DNA from: Sycon ciliatum
Lineage: Eukaryota; Porifera; Calcarea; Leucosolenida; Sycettidae
NCBI RefSeq assembly: GCF_964019385.1
Contig: NC_088647.1
Coordinates: forward strand, 16,947,989 to 17,011,988
Direction: 5' to 3'
DNA: 64,000 bases
Position 1 is the first letter of the stretch. Every line of letters begins with the position of its first letter. Made by a program: the position numbers and the translations under genes. The notes beneath the pieces were generated by a model that did no database searches, was not told the origin of the DNA, and saw only the letters and a list, made by a program, of their open reading frames with translations. Below, piece after piece: positions 27,957 through 38,044 of the stretch.

Positions 27957-28150
27957 TAGTCTTTGTGCACTGCATGCACGCAGCGTTCTGTACGCGCTAG
28001 GGTGAGGGCGCCGGCCCCGGTCAACATGGTCAATCAACTGGATTTCCATGTCGGCAACAGAACTCAGTAGTAGTAGTCGATGGTAGTAGCCCTAACACTT
28101 GTAACAGTAGTAGTCGATGGTAGTAGACCCAGGTGCTCGAAGTCCGTACA

Positions 28151-28947
28151 TCTTTACTTATAAAAGAGAGGCACCTGTGACGTGTGTCTGTGTGTGTGTG
28201 TGTGTGTCACGCTCCTTATAGAGAAGAGGCACCTGTGACGTGTGTTTTTGTGTCACGCTGAAGCGCTGCGGAGCAGCGCTGCCCTGAGCACGCGAAGCGT
28301 GCGAACAGTGTAGCACAGTGTAGCTAGCGGAAGCAGCCACAGAAGCACTGAGCACGCGAAGCGTGCGAATCGTGTAGCCACCACCACGTGCGAACAGTGT
28401 AGGTGGTAGCATGCAGACACGATCAGTACGAGTAGCGGTAGCAGCCGGGCGCGCAGAAGCACTGAGCACGCGAAGCGTGCGAATCATGTAGCCACCTAGC
28501 CCAGGCCATCATGGCATAGGTAGCACTAGCAGCCGCACAAGCGCTGCGGACCACGTGATCCGTTCTCTGCAAATAGAAACATGCATCTGCAACAAAAGGA
28601 TTCAAAAGATCTGCACTGACTGCACTCTGCATCTGATCTGCAGTGAAGAGCGCGCATCGCACTTTTGTTCGTAATTTTATGAATTTTTTGAGCCGCTTCA
28701 TCCGCCACCAGCCGGCCAGGTGATGGACAACTCTGACCAGCCTCCCGAAGGCGTAACCATGGTAACAGACGTCCCTCCTTCTCCTTCCAACGATGAAGAA
28801 CCTCCCTCACCGGTACGGTGCACCAGGACTTCAGCGCGGTGCGCGGTCTGGCCACCACCACGTGCTGAGCACGTGTGCTGTTCATGTACTTGCTTCACCC
28901 GCATGCCGCCACATTCGGCCAGGCAACGCTGGCCGGGGGTGCTGCTA
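28151..28947 (+). mobile_element. Non-autonomous Helitron, unit 1
   Basis: It starts with TCTTTACTTATAAAA directly after an A (28150). Its 3' end carries the GGCCAG/CTGGCC hairpin followed by GGGGGTGCTGCTA. The body has a GT microsatellite, CACCTGTGACGTGTG twice, and four GCGAAGCGTGCGAA palindromic motifs. No Rep/helicase is present. Confidence 0.8.
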
Positions 28948-29745
28948 TCTTTACTTATAAAAGAGAGGCACCTGTGACGTGTGTCTGTGTGTGTGTGTGT
29001 GTGTCACGCTCCTTATAGAGAAGAGGCACCTGTGACGTGTGTTTTTGTGTCACGCTGAAGCGCTGCGGAGCAGCGCTGCCCTGAGCACGCGAAGCGTGCG
29101 AACAGTGTAGCACAGTGTAGCTAGCGGAAGCAGCCACAGAAGCACTGAGCACGCGAAGCGTGCGAATCGTGTAGCCACCACCACGTGCGAACAGTGTAGG
29201 TGGTAGCATGCAGACACGATCAGTACGAGTAGCGGTAGCAGCCGGGCGCGCAGAAGCACTGAGCACGCGAAGCGTGCGAATCATGTAGCCACCTAGCCCA
29301 GGCCATCATGGCATAGGTAGCACTAGCAGCCGCACAAGCGCTGCGGACCACGTGAACCGTTCTCTGCAAATAGAAACATGCATCTGCAACAAAAGGATTC
29401 AAAAGATCTGCACTGACTGCACTCTGCATCTGATCTGCAGTGAAGAGCGCGCATCGCACTTTTGTTCGTAATTTTATGAATTTTTTGAGCCGCTTCATCC
29501 GCCACCAGCCGGCCAGGTGATGGACAACTCTGACCAGCCTCCCGAAGGCGTAACCATGGTAACAGACGTCCCTCCTTCTCCTTCCAACGATGAAGAACCT
29601 CCCTCACCGGTACGGTGCACCAGGACTTCAGCGCGGTGCGCGGTCTGGCCACCACCACGTGCTGAGCACGTGTGCTGTTCATGTACTTGCTTCACCCGCA
29701 TGCCGCCACATTCGGCCAGGCAACGCTGGCCGGGGGTGCTGCTAG
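28948..29745 (+). mobile_element. Non-autonomous Helitron, unit 2 (head-to-tail)
   Basis: This is an almost identical repeat of 28151-28947 at a 797-bp offset; I noticed one substitution (GTGATCC against GTGAACC). It ends GGCCAGGCAACGCTGGCC then GGGGGTGCTGCTAG and a host T (29746), the canonical Helitron 3' hairpin and CTAG terminus inserted between A and T. Confidence 0.85.
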
Positions 29746-30788
29746 TGGTATCCTAAGTTCGTACGCCCATAATTTCATGTTCTGTTATTGTATTCGACTC
29801 AAATATTTTATGGAGGGGACAGTGTGGTATGTTCTCCTCGCGTACCAACTTTTAGGGATCTACGATATTAAAGCAGAAGTCCCATACCACGCGAGTGGGT
29901 TTTCGAGTGTCCATACGAAATACAAATTGGGTTACATTTCATGCAAAAATCAACTTTGCCAAGACCGATTTCGAGCGGACACAGCGTCAAACGGACCTTC
30001 ACTCAATCATCAAGAGCCAGCTTAGAGCTGACAATGGCCAGAGGAGAAGAATTTACAGAGAACCACCAATCCTTGCAGAAAGGTTGACACTCCTGGCATC
30101 TCCACCACTGTTTTCCCGCGGTTTTCACAGCGCAGCTGCTTCTTCTCTGAGCCGACTAAAACAGCTTGCATTTCGGCAACAAACTTCGCTTTTGCAAGAA
30201 ATACTGGTGGAGGCACATGCCAAACATATCCCTTCGGTGCTTTCGTCGTAACCGAGGGATTGCAAGTTAGCAATTAGCAGAAATATGTGTGTATTTCGAG
30301 TCACCTCTGATCAGTACGGACTTAGAGTACCCTCTGCGACACCAAAATTTGATATGAAAAATCAGCGAACTCCAGAGAAACAGATCGGATCGAAAGATGG
30401 CCTGGTTCAATCGAGCCTGGCCTCAGAACAAACTTGGACAAGATACCTTCCATCCATGAGCAGGATTCTGGCAAGTGATCATTGCTAGTGTGAGTTTCAG
30501 CTCGGCAAACACACACTGTGAAAGTGTACGGACTTCGAGCACCTGGGTCTACTACTAGTAGCCCTAACACTTGTAACAGTAGTAGTATTATGTACTCTTG
30601 CTTATACATGTATTAGAGATAATACGGTACGTAGAGTCTACTCTTGGTCGTGGGACATGACTGTAGCCGTTTTGTACAGACAGTAGAGCTAGACTAGAGT
30701 CTAGAGACCGTCCATCGCGCGCATGCATGCATCGCTGGCTAGCTACACTTTCGTCTTTTGCACACATCTGTTTTGTTTTCAAACTGCA

Positions 30789-33590
30789 ATGGACGCGAAT
30801 GCTCAGGAGCCTGCGGCAAAGCCCAAGGCTCTGCTGCCTTCGCTTGACAAAGCCAAAAAGAAGTTGTTGGACCAGGCGGAAGAGTCAGGAGTTCAGCTGA
30901 GCTGCGGCCTCGCTTCTGATGAACTCATTCCGCTCGAACAGATATTCGTCAATGTAGCGTTGGTGTCAGAAAAGGAATTCAAAACAGAATTTGATGGAAC
31001 GATTACGTTCTCGACGTATGCCGAGAGACGTGAACACGCAGTGCAATTTAGCAAAGCAGATCGAATTGAATTGAAGAACCTGTTTCGTGTCGCAGGTTCG
31101 AGTGTTGACGCCATTTCCCAACCAGTAGGAAAAACTGCACCAGCGGCAGCTTCAGCGACTGACTCGAGAAAGCTGTGTTGCAAGGTGTTACGGAATGTAC
31201 TGGCGTACGGATCTGCTGGTAGTGGCAAGACCACAGTATTTCTGCTTATGGTTCTATACCTCTGGAGCAGAGGCGAACTATGGCAGGAGGACTTCGATCT
31301 GATCGTTGGACTGGAGCTTCGTGAAAAGGAGGTGAGAGCTGCCACTAGTCTTGCTGAGCTGTTGACTGTTAAACTGGCGAGCCAGGGCCTGTCGCAGGCT
31401 GAGATTTTGGAGCTTGAAAGCTACTTCGAAGATGTTCCAAGCCGTCTATGTCTAGTCATGGACGGCTTGGATGAATGTGATTTCGCCAGCTGCAGTAAGT
31501 TCATGAGAGACTTGCTGAAACGTGAGGGCATGGTGAAGACACACGTGATCGTCACAAGCCGTCCATGCCAGGATGCATATCAACTATCGCAGCGTGGCAA
31601 ATATCAGCAGAAGATCCAAGTGCTGGGTTTCTCACCGGAGAACGTGAGGGAGTACGCAGAGAAGGTTCTCGGTAGACAAAGGGCTGAAATTCTGCTGGCA
31701 GAGATGCAGAGCAAGCCAGATGTGTCATGTCTTATGGCGACTCCCATGTTTGCAGCCCTAACATGTGAGCTTTTCAAGAGCGGCAAAGTCGTGTGGAAGT
31801 GCAGCGCATCCCTGTACGAATCGTTACTGCGCCGAGTCGCAGAGCGTGCTGGTGGTGCGGTTTGTGAGTCGATTTCACTGGCACCCAGCAAAGTGGTCCA
31901 GTCCCTACAGGAACTGGGGCGTTTTGCGTTTCGCATGCTGCTACTGAAAAGGATGGTGTTCAACATGTCAAAAATCATCAGCTCCCGCGTGAGCAAGGAT
32001 GCAATCAACTTGGGTCTTCTGCAAACATGCCAAGGCACGATGTCTACGGACGCTCGGCAATACCGCTTCTGTCATCTGTCACTGCAGGAGTTCCTGGCCG
32101 CATGGTACATGGCGGTGTGTGTGGTGCAAGAAAGACATCACGCCATTGCACTGGTACGGCGACTGGGTGCGTACGATGGCCATATGGCAATGTTCTGGAA
32201 GTTTCTCATTGCTCTATCCCCGGAAGACGTGTCGTTGACCATCATGGAGGAGCTATGGCGTGTGCAGTGTGCGGATCCCATTTCACTGGATCCTAGCGGT
32301 GAGGCCGACCGATACACTAAAAGTGCTATCAAATGTGCCAGCGAAGGACGAGTGGAATTGGCTGTGGAGGACGCTACTGAAGCCTCCAAAGAAGCTGCTA
32401 CTGCTGCTAAACGTGCTGCCACCGCTGCTAAGCTCGCTGAGGAGATGCGAAACGACTCAAGTGTCCTGACCGGTGAGATGGACATGGCAAAGGTCCACCA
32501 CCGTCTTTGCGAGGTACTGAAGGCTGAGCACATGGCAGTCCTCGCCGACATTCTCCTCATTCCTCGGCATGACCGTGGCAAGGGCCATGGTGAGCATCGT
32601 GTGCGCCGTTCCATGCCCATCAGCCGAGAGCCCACAGATGCGCTATTTCTAAAGACTCTCCTGACAGTGTGGATGGAGACCGGCAGTGTTGCAAATGGCA
32701 CTGTGCTGTTGGAAGCGCTATCCCAGGTGGATGCCGAGCTGGCACGCCCGTGCGAGCGTCTCCTTCATCCCGCTGCTATGCTGCTGAGTGGTGAATCCCT
32801 GCAAGCTGCTGCTTATCGCATTGTAAGTCTGGCTGATGCTGACCCTGCTCTTGTGTATTCTCCTATACGTAGGTTTCTTGTTCATCTTGTGGTTGCATAC
32901 CATGAACATGCAGAGTATCGCGGCGTGTCCGGCAGCTGGACACGCCCTTTCTTTCGTGCTATGCTTGCATCAAAGCTCAATCTCCGTAACATTCCTATTT
33001 CTTCTCACGAATGTGTTGCTCTCAGTTCTTTACTGTGTGGCTATCCATGTGTTGATTTGGAGGAAGTCTCCCTCCATGGTTGTAGGATTGGCGATGAGTC
33101 TTTTCACAGCTTATCAGTAGTCTTACAGAGGTGTAGCAGTGTCCGTGTACTAAATCTATGCCTGAATGCTATTCATGATGGTCAGGCATTGTCCTCTGTG
33201 ATTTCAGCCATGTCTGCTCGTCTTGTGTATGTGGATGTCAGTGTTAACCCCGTTGGTGTGAGTGGTTTTGTTTCGGTGTGCCATGCACTCTGTCAGTGTA
33301 AGAATGTACACACTGTCAATGTCACGGGCATGTATAGCGATGGTGCTGCACTGTTGTCTATAGTCTGTGACGTGTTGGAGCATTGTACACAGCTGGAAGA
33401 GTTGCGGTTGCGTGAGAATGTGTTAGTGGGTAGTGATGATGATGGGATGAGATTCATTGAAGCAGTGAAGGTGTGTACACAGTTACGTGTACTTTCGGTG
33501 AAAGGCTGTGGCTTGAGCGAGAATGTTTGTTCTCAGCTTGTCGCTGTGTTCGCAGAGAGGAAGCGTCGTTATGGCTTGTATGGTGTGTGA
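30789..33590 (+). CDS. NACHT-LRR (NLR-like) receptor, intact
   Basis: The product is 933 aa from MDANAQEP; an in-frame Met lies 22 codons upstream (30723). The NACHT NTPase has Walker A GSAGSGKTT (about 140-148), Walker B LCLVMDGLDECD (about 218-229) and VIVTSRP (about 256-262). A winged-helix-like region follows (FCHLSLQEFLAAWYM, about 435-449). An Ala/Lys helical insert (EASKEAATAAKRAATAAK) lies near 535-552. Ribonuclease-inhibitor-type leucine-rich repeats fill about 735-925 (LEEVSLHGCRIGDESFHSL, VRVLNLCLNAIHD, LEELRLRENVL, LRVLSVKGCGLS). The first ~140 aa show no CARD, PYD or Death fold that I can recognise. NLRs sense microbial or damage signals and oligomerise through NACHT. It is a single exon with no breaks. 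The 3' UTR has AATAAA at 33947. Confidence 0.9.
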   Translation: MDANAQEPAAKPKALLPSLDKAKKKLLDQAEESGVQLSCGLASDELIPLEQIFVNVALVSEKEFKTEFDGTITFSTYAERREHAVQFSKADRIELKNLFRVAGSSVDAISQPVGKTAPAAASATDSRKLCCKVLRNVLAYGSAGSGKTTVFLLMVLYLWSRGELWQEDFDLIVGLELREKEVRAATSLAELLTVKLASQGLSQAEILELESYFEDVPSRLCLVMDGLDECDFASCSKFMRDLLKREGMVKTHVIVTSRPCQDAYQLSQRGKYQQKIQVLGFSPENVREYAEKVLGRQRAEILLAEMQSKPDVSCLMATPMFAALTCELFKSGKVVWKCSASLYESLLRRVAERAGGAVCESISLAPSKVVQSLQELGRFAFRMLLLKRMVFNMSKIISSRVSKDAINLGLLQTCQGTMSTDARQYRFCHLSLQEFLAAWYMAVCVVQERHHAIALVRRLGAYDGHMAMFWKFLIALSPEDVSLTIMEELWRVQCADPISLDPSGEADRYTKSAIKCASEGRVELAVEDATEASKEAATAAKRAATAAKLAEEMRNDSSVLTGEMDMAKVHHRLCEVLKAEHMAVLADILLIPRHDRGKGHGEHRVRRSMPISREPTDALFLKTLLTVWMETGSVANGTVLLEALSQVDAELARPCERLLHPAAMLLSGESLQAAAYRIVSLADADPALVYSPIRRFLVHLVVAYHEHAEYRGVSGSWTRPFFRAMLASKLNLRNIPISSHECVALSSLLCGYPCVDLEEVSLHGCRIGDESFHSLSVVLQRCSSVRVLNLCLNAIHDGQALSSVISAMSARLVYVDVSVNPVGVSGFVSVCHALCQCKNVHTVNVTGMYSDGAALLSIVCDVLEHCTQLEELRLRENVLVGSDDDGMRFIEAVKVCTQLRVLSVKGCGLSENVCSQLVAVFAERKRRYGLYGV

Positions 33591-33946
33591 GTATGTAGAC
33601 TGGTTGTTCGAGTGGAAGATTTTGACATTGTGTGTTGTGTTGTAACTTGATTCCTTTTAACTCAGTAAATTGTTGTAAATTCTTGAGACAATGTAAAGTT
33701 TTGTATTGTTTTGTTCCCCTGTATACCCCTACCCCTAAACCCTGACCATCGATAGGTTTTTGCCTGCATATTTTCTTGTACATAGCATGTTTTTGCTTGC
33801 TTCTTGCCTGCTTACTACTCTAATGTTGAGGACGATTGTGAAGACATTTCTGGTACTTTCATGCCTATATCAGATCTGCTGCTAATACACTATGTTGTTC
33901 TTTCCAAATTGATATACAATCATGTACTTGTTTGAACAGAGCAATG

Positions 33947-33952
33947 AATAAA
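33947..33952 (+). terminator. Polyadenylation signal of the NLR-like gene
   Basis: AATAAA lies about 360 bp after the stop codon and about 40 bp before the next repeat element. Confidence 0.5.
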
Positions 33953-33998
33953 GTATGAACAATAATTGATTTCCATGTGTATTTACACTGTGCCCAAT

Positions 33999-34050
33999 GC
34001 TGAAAGTAGACAGCAAGCTGTTTCGGCCATAAAGGCCTCATCGGTACAGC
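33999..34050 (-). ncRNA. Type I hammerhead ribozyme, unit 1
   Basis: Minus-strand order: stem I strand GCTGTA, core CCGATGA (one change from CTGATGA), stem II GGCC-TTTAT-GGCC, GAA, stem III ACAGC/GCTGT, cleavage triplet GTC, then stem I partner TAC...CAGC. All three stems close. The core substitution may weaken cleavage. Confidence 0.75.
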
Positions 34051-34152
34051 TACGAGCTAAATAGGCCGAGCTACCAGCCATGGTGCAAAGGAGGCACCAC
34101 AGTCTATTGAGAGTGCTGAACAAGACGAAAGCCGAGGAGCGTAATACCCAAT

Positions 34153-34206
34153 GCTGTAGACAGCAAGCTGTTTCGGCCATAAAGGCCTAATCAGGACTCG
34201 TACAGC
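34153..34206 (-). ncRNA. Type I hammerhead ribozyme, unit 2
   Basis: The same layout: stem II GGCC/GGCC, GAAAC, stem III ACAGC/GCTGT, GTC, stem I TACAGC opposite GCTGTA. The core reads CTGATTA and a few extra bases separate it from stem I, so this copy is probably weak or inactive. Confidence 0.7.
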
Positions 34207-34342
34207 TACGAGCTAAATAGGCCGAGCTACCAGCTATGGTGCAAAGGAGGCACCATCGTACACAGACAAGATAGCTCGTAGCTCTAGCACCAGAGTGCTC
34301 AAACTACAAAAAAAGTAGCCGGCGTTGCGTGATTTACACTGT

Positions 34343-34848
34343 AGTACACCTATCAAATATCAATTATTTAAAAAAAATAACACAATCCCTTGGCCGGTTG
34401 TTGGCTATGCCACTCTGCTCACGCCTGCCCATCACCCCCCCCCCCCCCTCCCTAGTGATCTCACTGGCCCATAAAGGCATTGCCATTGCCCGCCATCCTC
34501 CTGGCACCTCCACCCATCTGCTGGACACTGCCTCCCCATCGCCTCTTTCTGCGCTTTCATGCTCACACCTGCCTGTTGCCCGCCACCCTCCTGGCACTTC
34601 TACTGTCGCGCCTTGGCCCGCGCCAGCTTTCTCCCCATACCTTACACCAGATTTAGCGCTAAGTTTTTTATGCTTGTGGCCCTATGTGTTTATAACTTAT
34701 AAGCATACTGTTGGGTTTACCCGAGTATCAGTTGTCTGTTGATTGCCTAACGGCATGAAACTCAGAGTTACAACCAACCTGAACGTCCTCCGCTGAGTCT
34801 GCTATGTACACTGTAGTACGTAATTGTTATTGTGTTTATGACTGTATG
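34343..34848. other. No gene seen
   Basis: Contains a C-run near 34434-34448 and short ORFs; nothing recognisable. Confidence 0.3.
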
Positions 34849-34980
34849 TATCTAATATTGACCGAGTACTTGGTCAATATAGGAAATAAAAGCCGAGTAA
34901 AAGACCGAGGCGAAGCCGTGGTCTTTTACGAGGTCTTTTAGTTCCTATACTGACCAAGTACGAAGTCTATATTAGATTTA
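34849..34980. mobile_element. Hairpin MITE of about 130 bp
   Basis: ATCTAATAT ... GTACTTGGTCA at the left is mirrored by TGACCAAGTAC ... ATATTAGAT at the right. The centre is itself a stem (AAAGACC ... GGTCTTT). Confidence 0.75.
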
Positions 34981-35079
34981 TCACGACTAACCAAAGCATG
35001 TGTTCAATCGCTAAAAAGGAGTCAAATATAAGCGGTCAATATAGCCCTAAGGAGTGAAATATGCAGGCATATTTGACTG

Positions 35080-35080
35080 C

Positions 35081-35127
<47 letters not shown>
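35080..35127. repeat. (ATT)n microsatellite
   Basis: About 16 uninterrupted ATT units. Confidence 0.9.
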
Positions 35128-35129
<2 letters not shown>

Positions 35130-35410
35130 AACAGTAGTTTGGAGGCGGTGGGAAAAACAGTTTCGTAATACGTATTCGCATGCAACGACGCAAATCCACA
35201 CAATTCAGTAGACACTTTTTCTATCAAACGTTTTCTTTCCCTTCTCTTCAGGATAGTACAGGGAATGTTGGAAATTAGAAAAAAACACATAACTATATAG
35301 AGAATGAAAGAAAGAAAAAGTCAACACTTCAACATAGGTGTTAAAATGATTGAAGTGTTAAAAACTCAAAAACAAACAGCTGCAAGTTGTAGACAAACAC
35401 GTTGAACACA

Positions 35411-36350
35411 TCAGGGAATACTTGTCACACTTTCACGAGGTGTGACACCAAACAACTGCAACGATAACACATTCTCCTTCTGTACACATAATTCTGGATC
35501 TAGTTTACGAATATACAGAGCTTCTAACACAGCAAGATGTAACTTAGACCTTCCACGAGTCAACATCGAAAAGATATCATCACTATACAACTTACGACAA
35601 CTAGCACTGCCCGACAAATGACGCTTGATGGACGATGTCCGATCACTTAGCTCTGTCACCTTCGACGCCTGCCGTTGTTCTCTTCCGTTAGGCTTGTATG
35701 GTTGGTTGCTCCGGTCCACACCTCCAACGTCCGTTGATTTCTTGTCCGTTTTTGTTGATTTCATGGCCGTTTTCGTGTCACTTCTTGGTCTTCTTCGTTT
35801 CCTCTTGTTAATCGTTGTTGTCACTTCCATTATCGACGTATTCAGATCCCCAGTACTCCGTCTCTTCACCTTGCTTCTGGTAACTCTTCCGGTGTCTATG
35901 AGCTCCAGTGTCACATTGGGTGGTTTTCGAGACGGTCTCCCTCGCTTCCTCACGCTTGTCTGAGATGGGCCAAGCTCCCCGCCCGTCGAGGCGGAGGCGC
36001 GCATGCGTACATCTACACTGGACGCAGACAAAGGCGCTCCAGTATCGGACTGCACAGCACATTTTGGAGGACGGCCACGACGAGGACGAGTACCACGAGC
36101 GTCAACAGGGACAAGACCTAACGGCACATGTTGACGGATGCGTGCGCCCAGGTGTTGAAGGGTTCTACCTACGTACCGATCTTCACATTCTCGGTATCTA
36201 TTTTTTTCAGTGCTTGGTCCGTGACTTGCTCATGTATGCACGCAAATGCAAGTCACAAACTGACAAAGATCGTCTTTGCATTTGGAGAAAATATCTTCGA
36301 CTCTCTTTGGAGGTTGGCGAGGTTTGCCTAATCTTTACTTGATTGCGATG
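35411..36350 (-). pseudogene. Second Penelope-type GIY-YIG fragment with AT-hook-like motifs
   Basis: The open 238-codon frame ends with SASCRKLYSDDIFSML and HLAVLEALYIRKLDPELCVQ, the C-terminal part of GIY-YIG domains in Penelope-type retroelements. Just upstream on the same strand is RYVGRTLQHLGARIRQHVP, the YIG half. Between the two is an unusually long basic insert with RRGRPPK, KRGRPSRK and KRKRRRPR, like AT hooks. No RT is present. This is a broken remnant of a family different from the element at 2683-4784. Confidence 0.7.
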
Positions 36351-38040
36351 CCGGTTTTCCTCTCAATAATTAGAACAAAGAGAGCTGATGATCGCTTCAT
36401 TGCTGAGCAGAAGTAACAATCAACTCTCCTCACATCATGTCCTCAGTGCCAAAGGCAGACGACTGCAATTCCACAACGCTCATTTCACGATGATGGAAAC
36501 AATAATCGTGTACTAGTACACACTTGGACCATTTGGTCATCCCTATTCTAGCCGCTAGTCCGTCCAGCAAGCAGATATTGACTATTACGATAAGTACAAC
36601 TGCGTGAACGAGGGCTCACCCAGCAAATTCAATTCAAGACGTGACTCCAGTCAAGAATTAGGGTCTTTACTCGAGAACTTCACAAATACAGGTCAAGGCA
36701 CCCCACAAAACTGATAGATGGCACGAACGAAAGACAAATAGGCTAGACAAAGTGTCGCAAGTCATTGAAAACAGCAGATCTACCAAATAAGACAGCTTTT
36801 GTGCCTAAACAACGATTCCCATACAGTAGAGAGTAGTACCAGGCAGAATGAAAGCCTTGGAAGTGCACAAATACAGCCACGACCGCCACAAAAATTGGAC
36901 GACCGCCACAAAAAAATTCTCATTGCTCTACCTCCTTGAAGGGTGAAAGTTACCAGTTATCCTATAGCGATGTCAGTTTATGCCTGTTGGAACCCCCCAC
37001 AGCCCGCACGAAATACCTTTCAAATAATTCCAGGATGCAATTGCAGCTCCAGACAGGAGGAAGAAGAACACCGTGAAAAATAACGGCAACGATGCCCAAA
37101 CTCTCGGGAAACGGCTGAAGTCTTCCTGAAGATGTTAACATTGAATAGCCATCGATTACCAGCGTGGTTTGGTGACTTTAGAACTGTTTTGAGACTTAGA
37201 ACGAAGCGATATCTCAAATTTGATGGAATTGTTACCTGTCAAATGCGTGGGCGAGCAGGCCAGCTGACTGGTTATGCATGAACATGCATGAGCATGCATT
37301 GATTTTTCATGGTTCACGTGCAGAAAACTAAGTAGTTGCCGCGATCCAAGTGCAGCTAACAGTAACAGCCGTGGGAGGTATATGTACATCGAAAAAATAA
37401 AGGACCGTGCTTATACCAAGAGGGGGTTATTAATGGTAGTAGCCCTAACACTTGTAACAGTAGTAGACCTCTACTACTACTACTACTAGTACTAGTAAGT
37501 AGTAGCGACTTCAGTCCAAAATTCTAAAATCGGAATTAGGGCCAACAAATTACACGACTGGAAAGAGAAACCTCTGCAGAGCACATACAGAAAATTTCAT
37601 GGGTATATCTTGTCCCAAGCCGGAGATATCAGGCCCCAAAGTTGGTATGCAATCGTTGGAGCCCATGTATGCAATTGTATGCAGAGCGATGGCACAAAAC
37701 TGTCAAAAGTGGGCTTCTCGGACCTCATGAATATCATGCAACACAGTGAATGTATGCGCGATATGCGGGTTTTTGGTGTTCTTGGAGGGTGACGGAGAAA
37801 CCGTCGTACACATAGATGTTGGACGGGACGTGCTCTGCTTCGATGCCGATGGATTGAAATAATCACCTCCTCACTGCTCAAACACCTCCAGAATCTTGAC
37901 GTGAAGAACATAATCATTACTACCGGATTTACAAGCCAAAGGTCTGCTCGCTCCGTCACGCAGAGCCCGTCAAATAATTAGTGCACTCCATACCCGACTT
38001 CAGCCGCTGCGCACAGATTCTTCAAACTGCTAAAAACGGC
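36351..38040. other. No gene seen; short repeat pieces
   Basis: Contains AAAAAATAAAGGACCGTGCT at about 37394-37413 (a piece of the 55022-55334 MITE) and the TAGCCCTAACACTTGTAAC repeat at about 37440. Nothing else is recognised. Confidence 0.4.
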
Positions 38041-38044
38041 TACG

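Larger units (their letters stand above)
28120..30555. mobile_element. Element or segment with perfect 31-bp inverted ends
   Basis: Bases 28120-28150 are exactly complementary to 30525-30555 (GTAGTAGACCCAGGTGC ... GTCCGTACA). A separate short repeat (TAGCCCTAACACTTGTAAC) lies just outside both ends in direct orientation and again at about 37440. The inner 29746-30524 has no recognisable gene. Confidence 0.6.
33992..34331 (-). mobile_element. Retrozyme-like tandem element with two hammerhead motifs
   Basis: Two related units (offset about 150 bp) are flanked by ATTTACACTGT at 33981-33991 and 34332-34342, an 11-bp target duplication. Each unit carries a hammerhead on the minus strand and a TGGTGC/GCACCA hairpin. 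There is no coding capacity. Small non-coding tandem elements with type I hammerheads and target duplications are known as retrozymes in plants and animals. The assignment here is by structure alone. Confidence 0.75.

Noticed and set aside
28158-29682. Minus-strand open frames repeated in both Helitron units
   Set aside because: They run through microsatellite and palindromic motifs, show no Rep or helicase motif, and occur in several overlapping frames.
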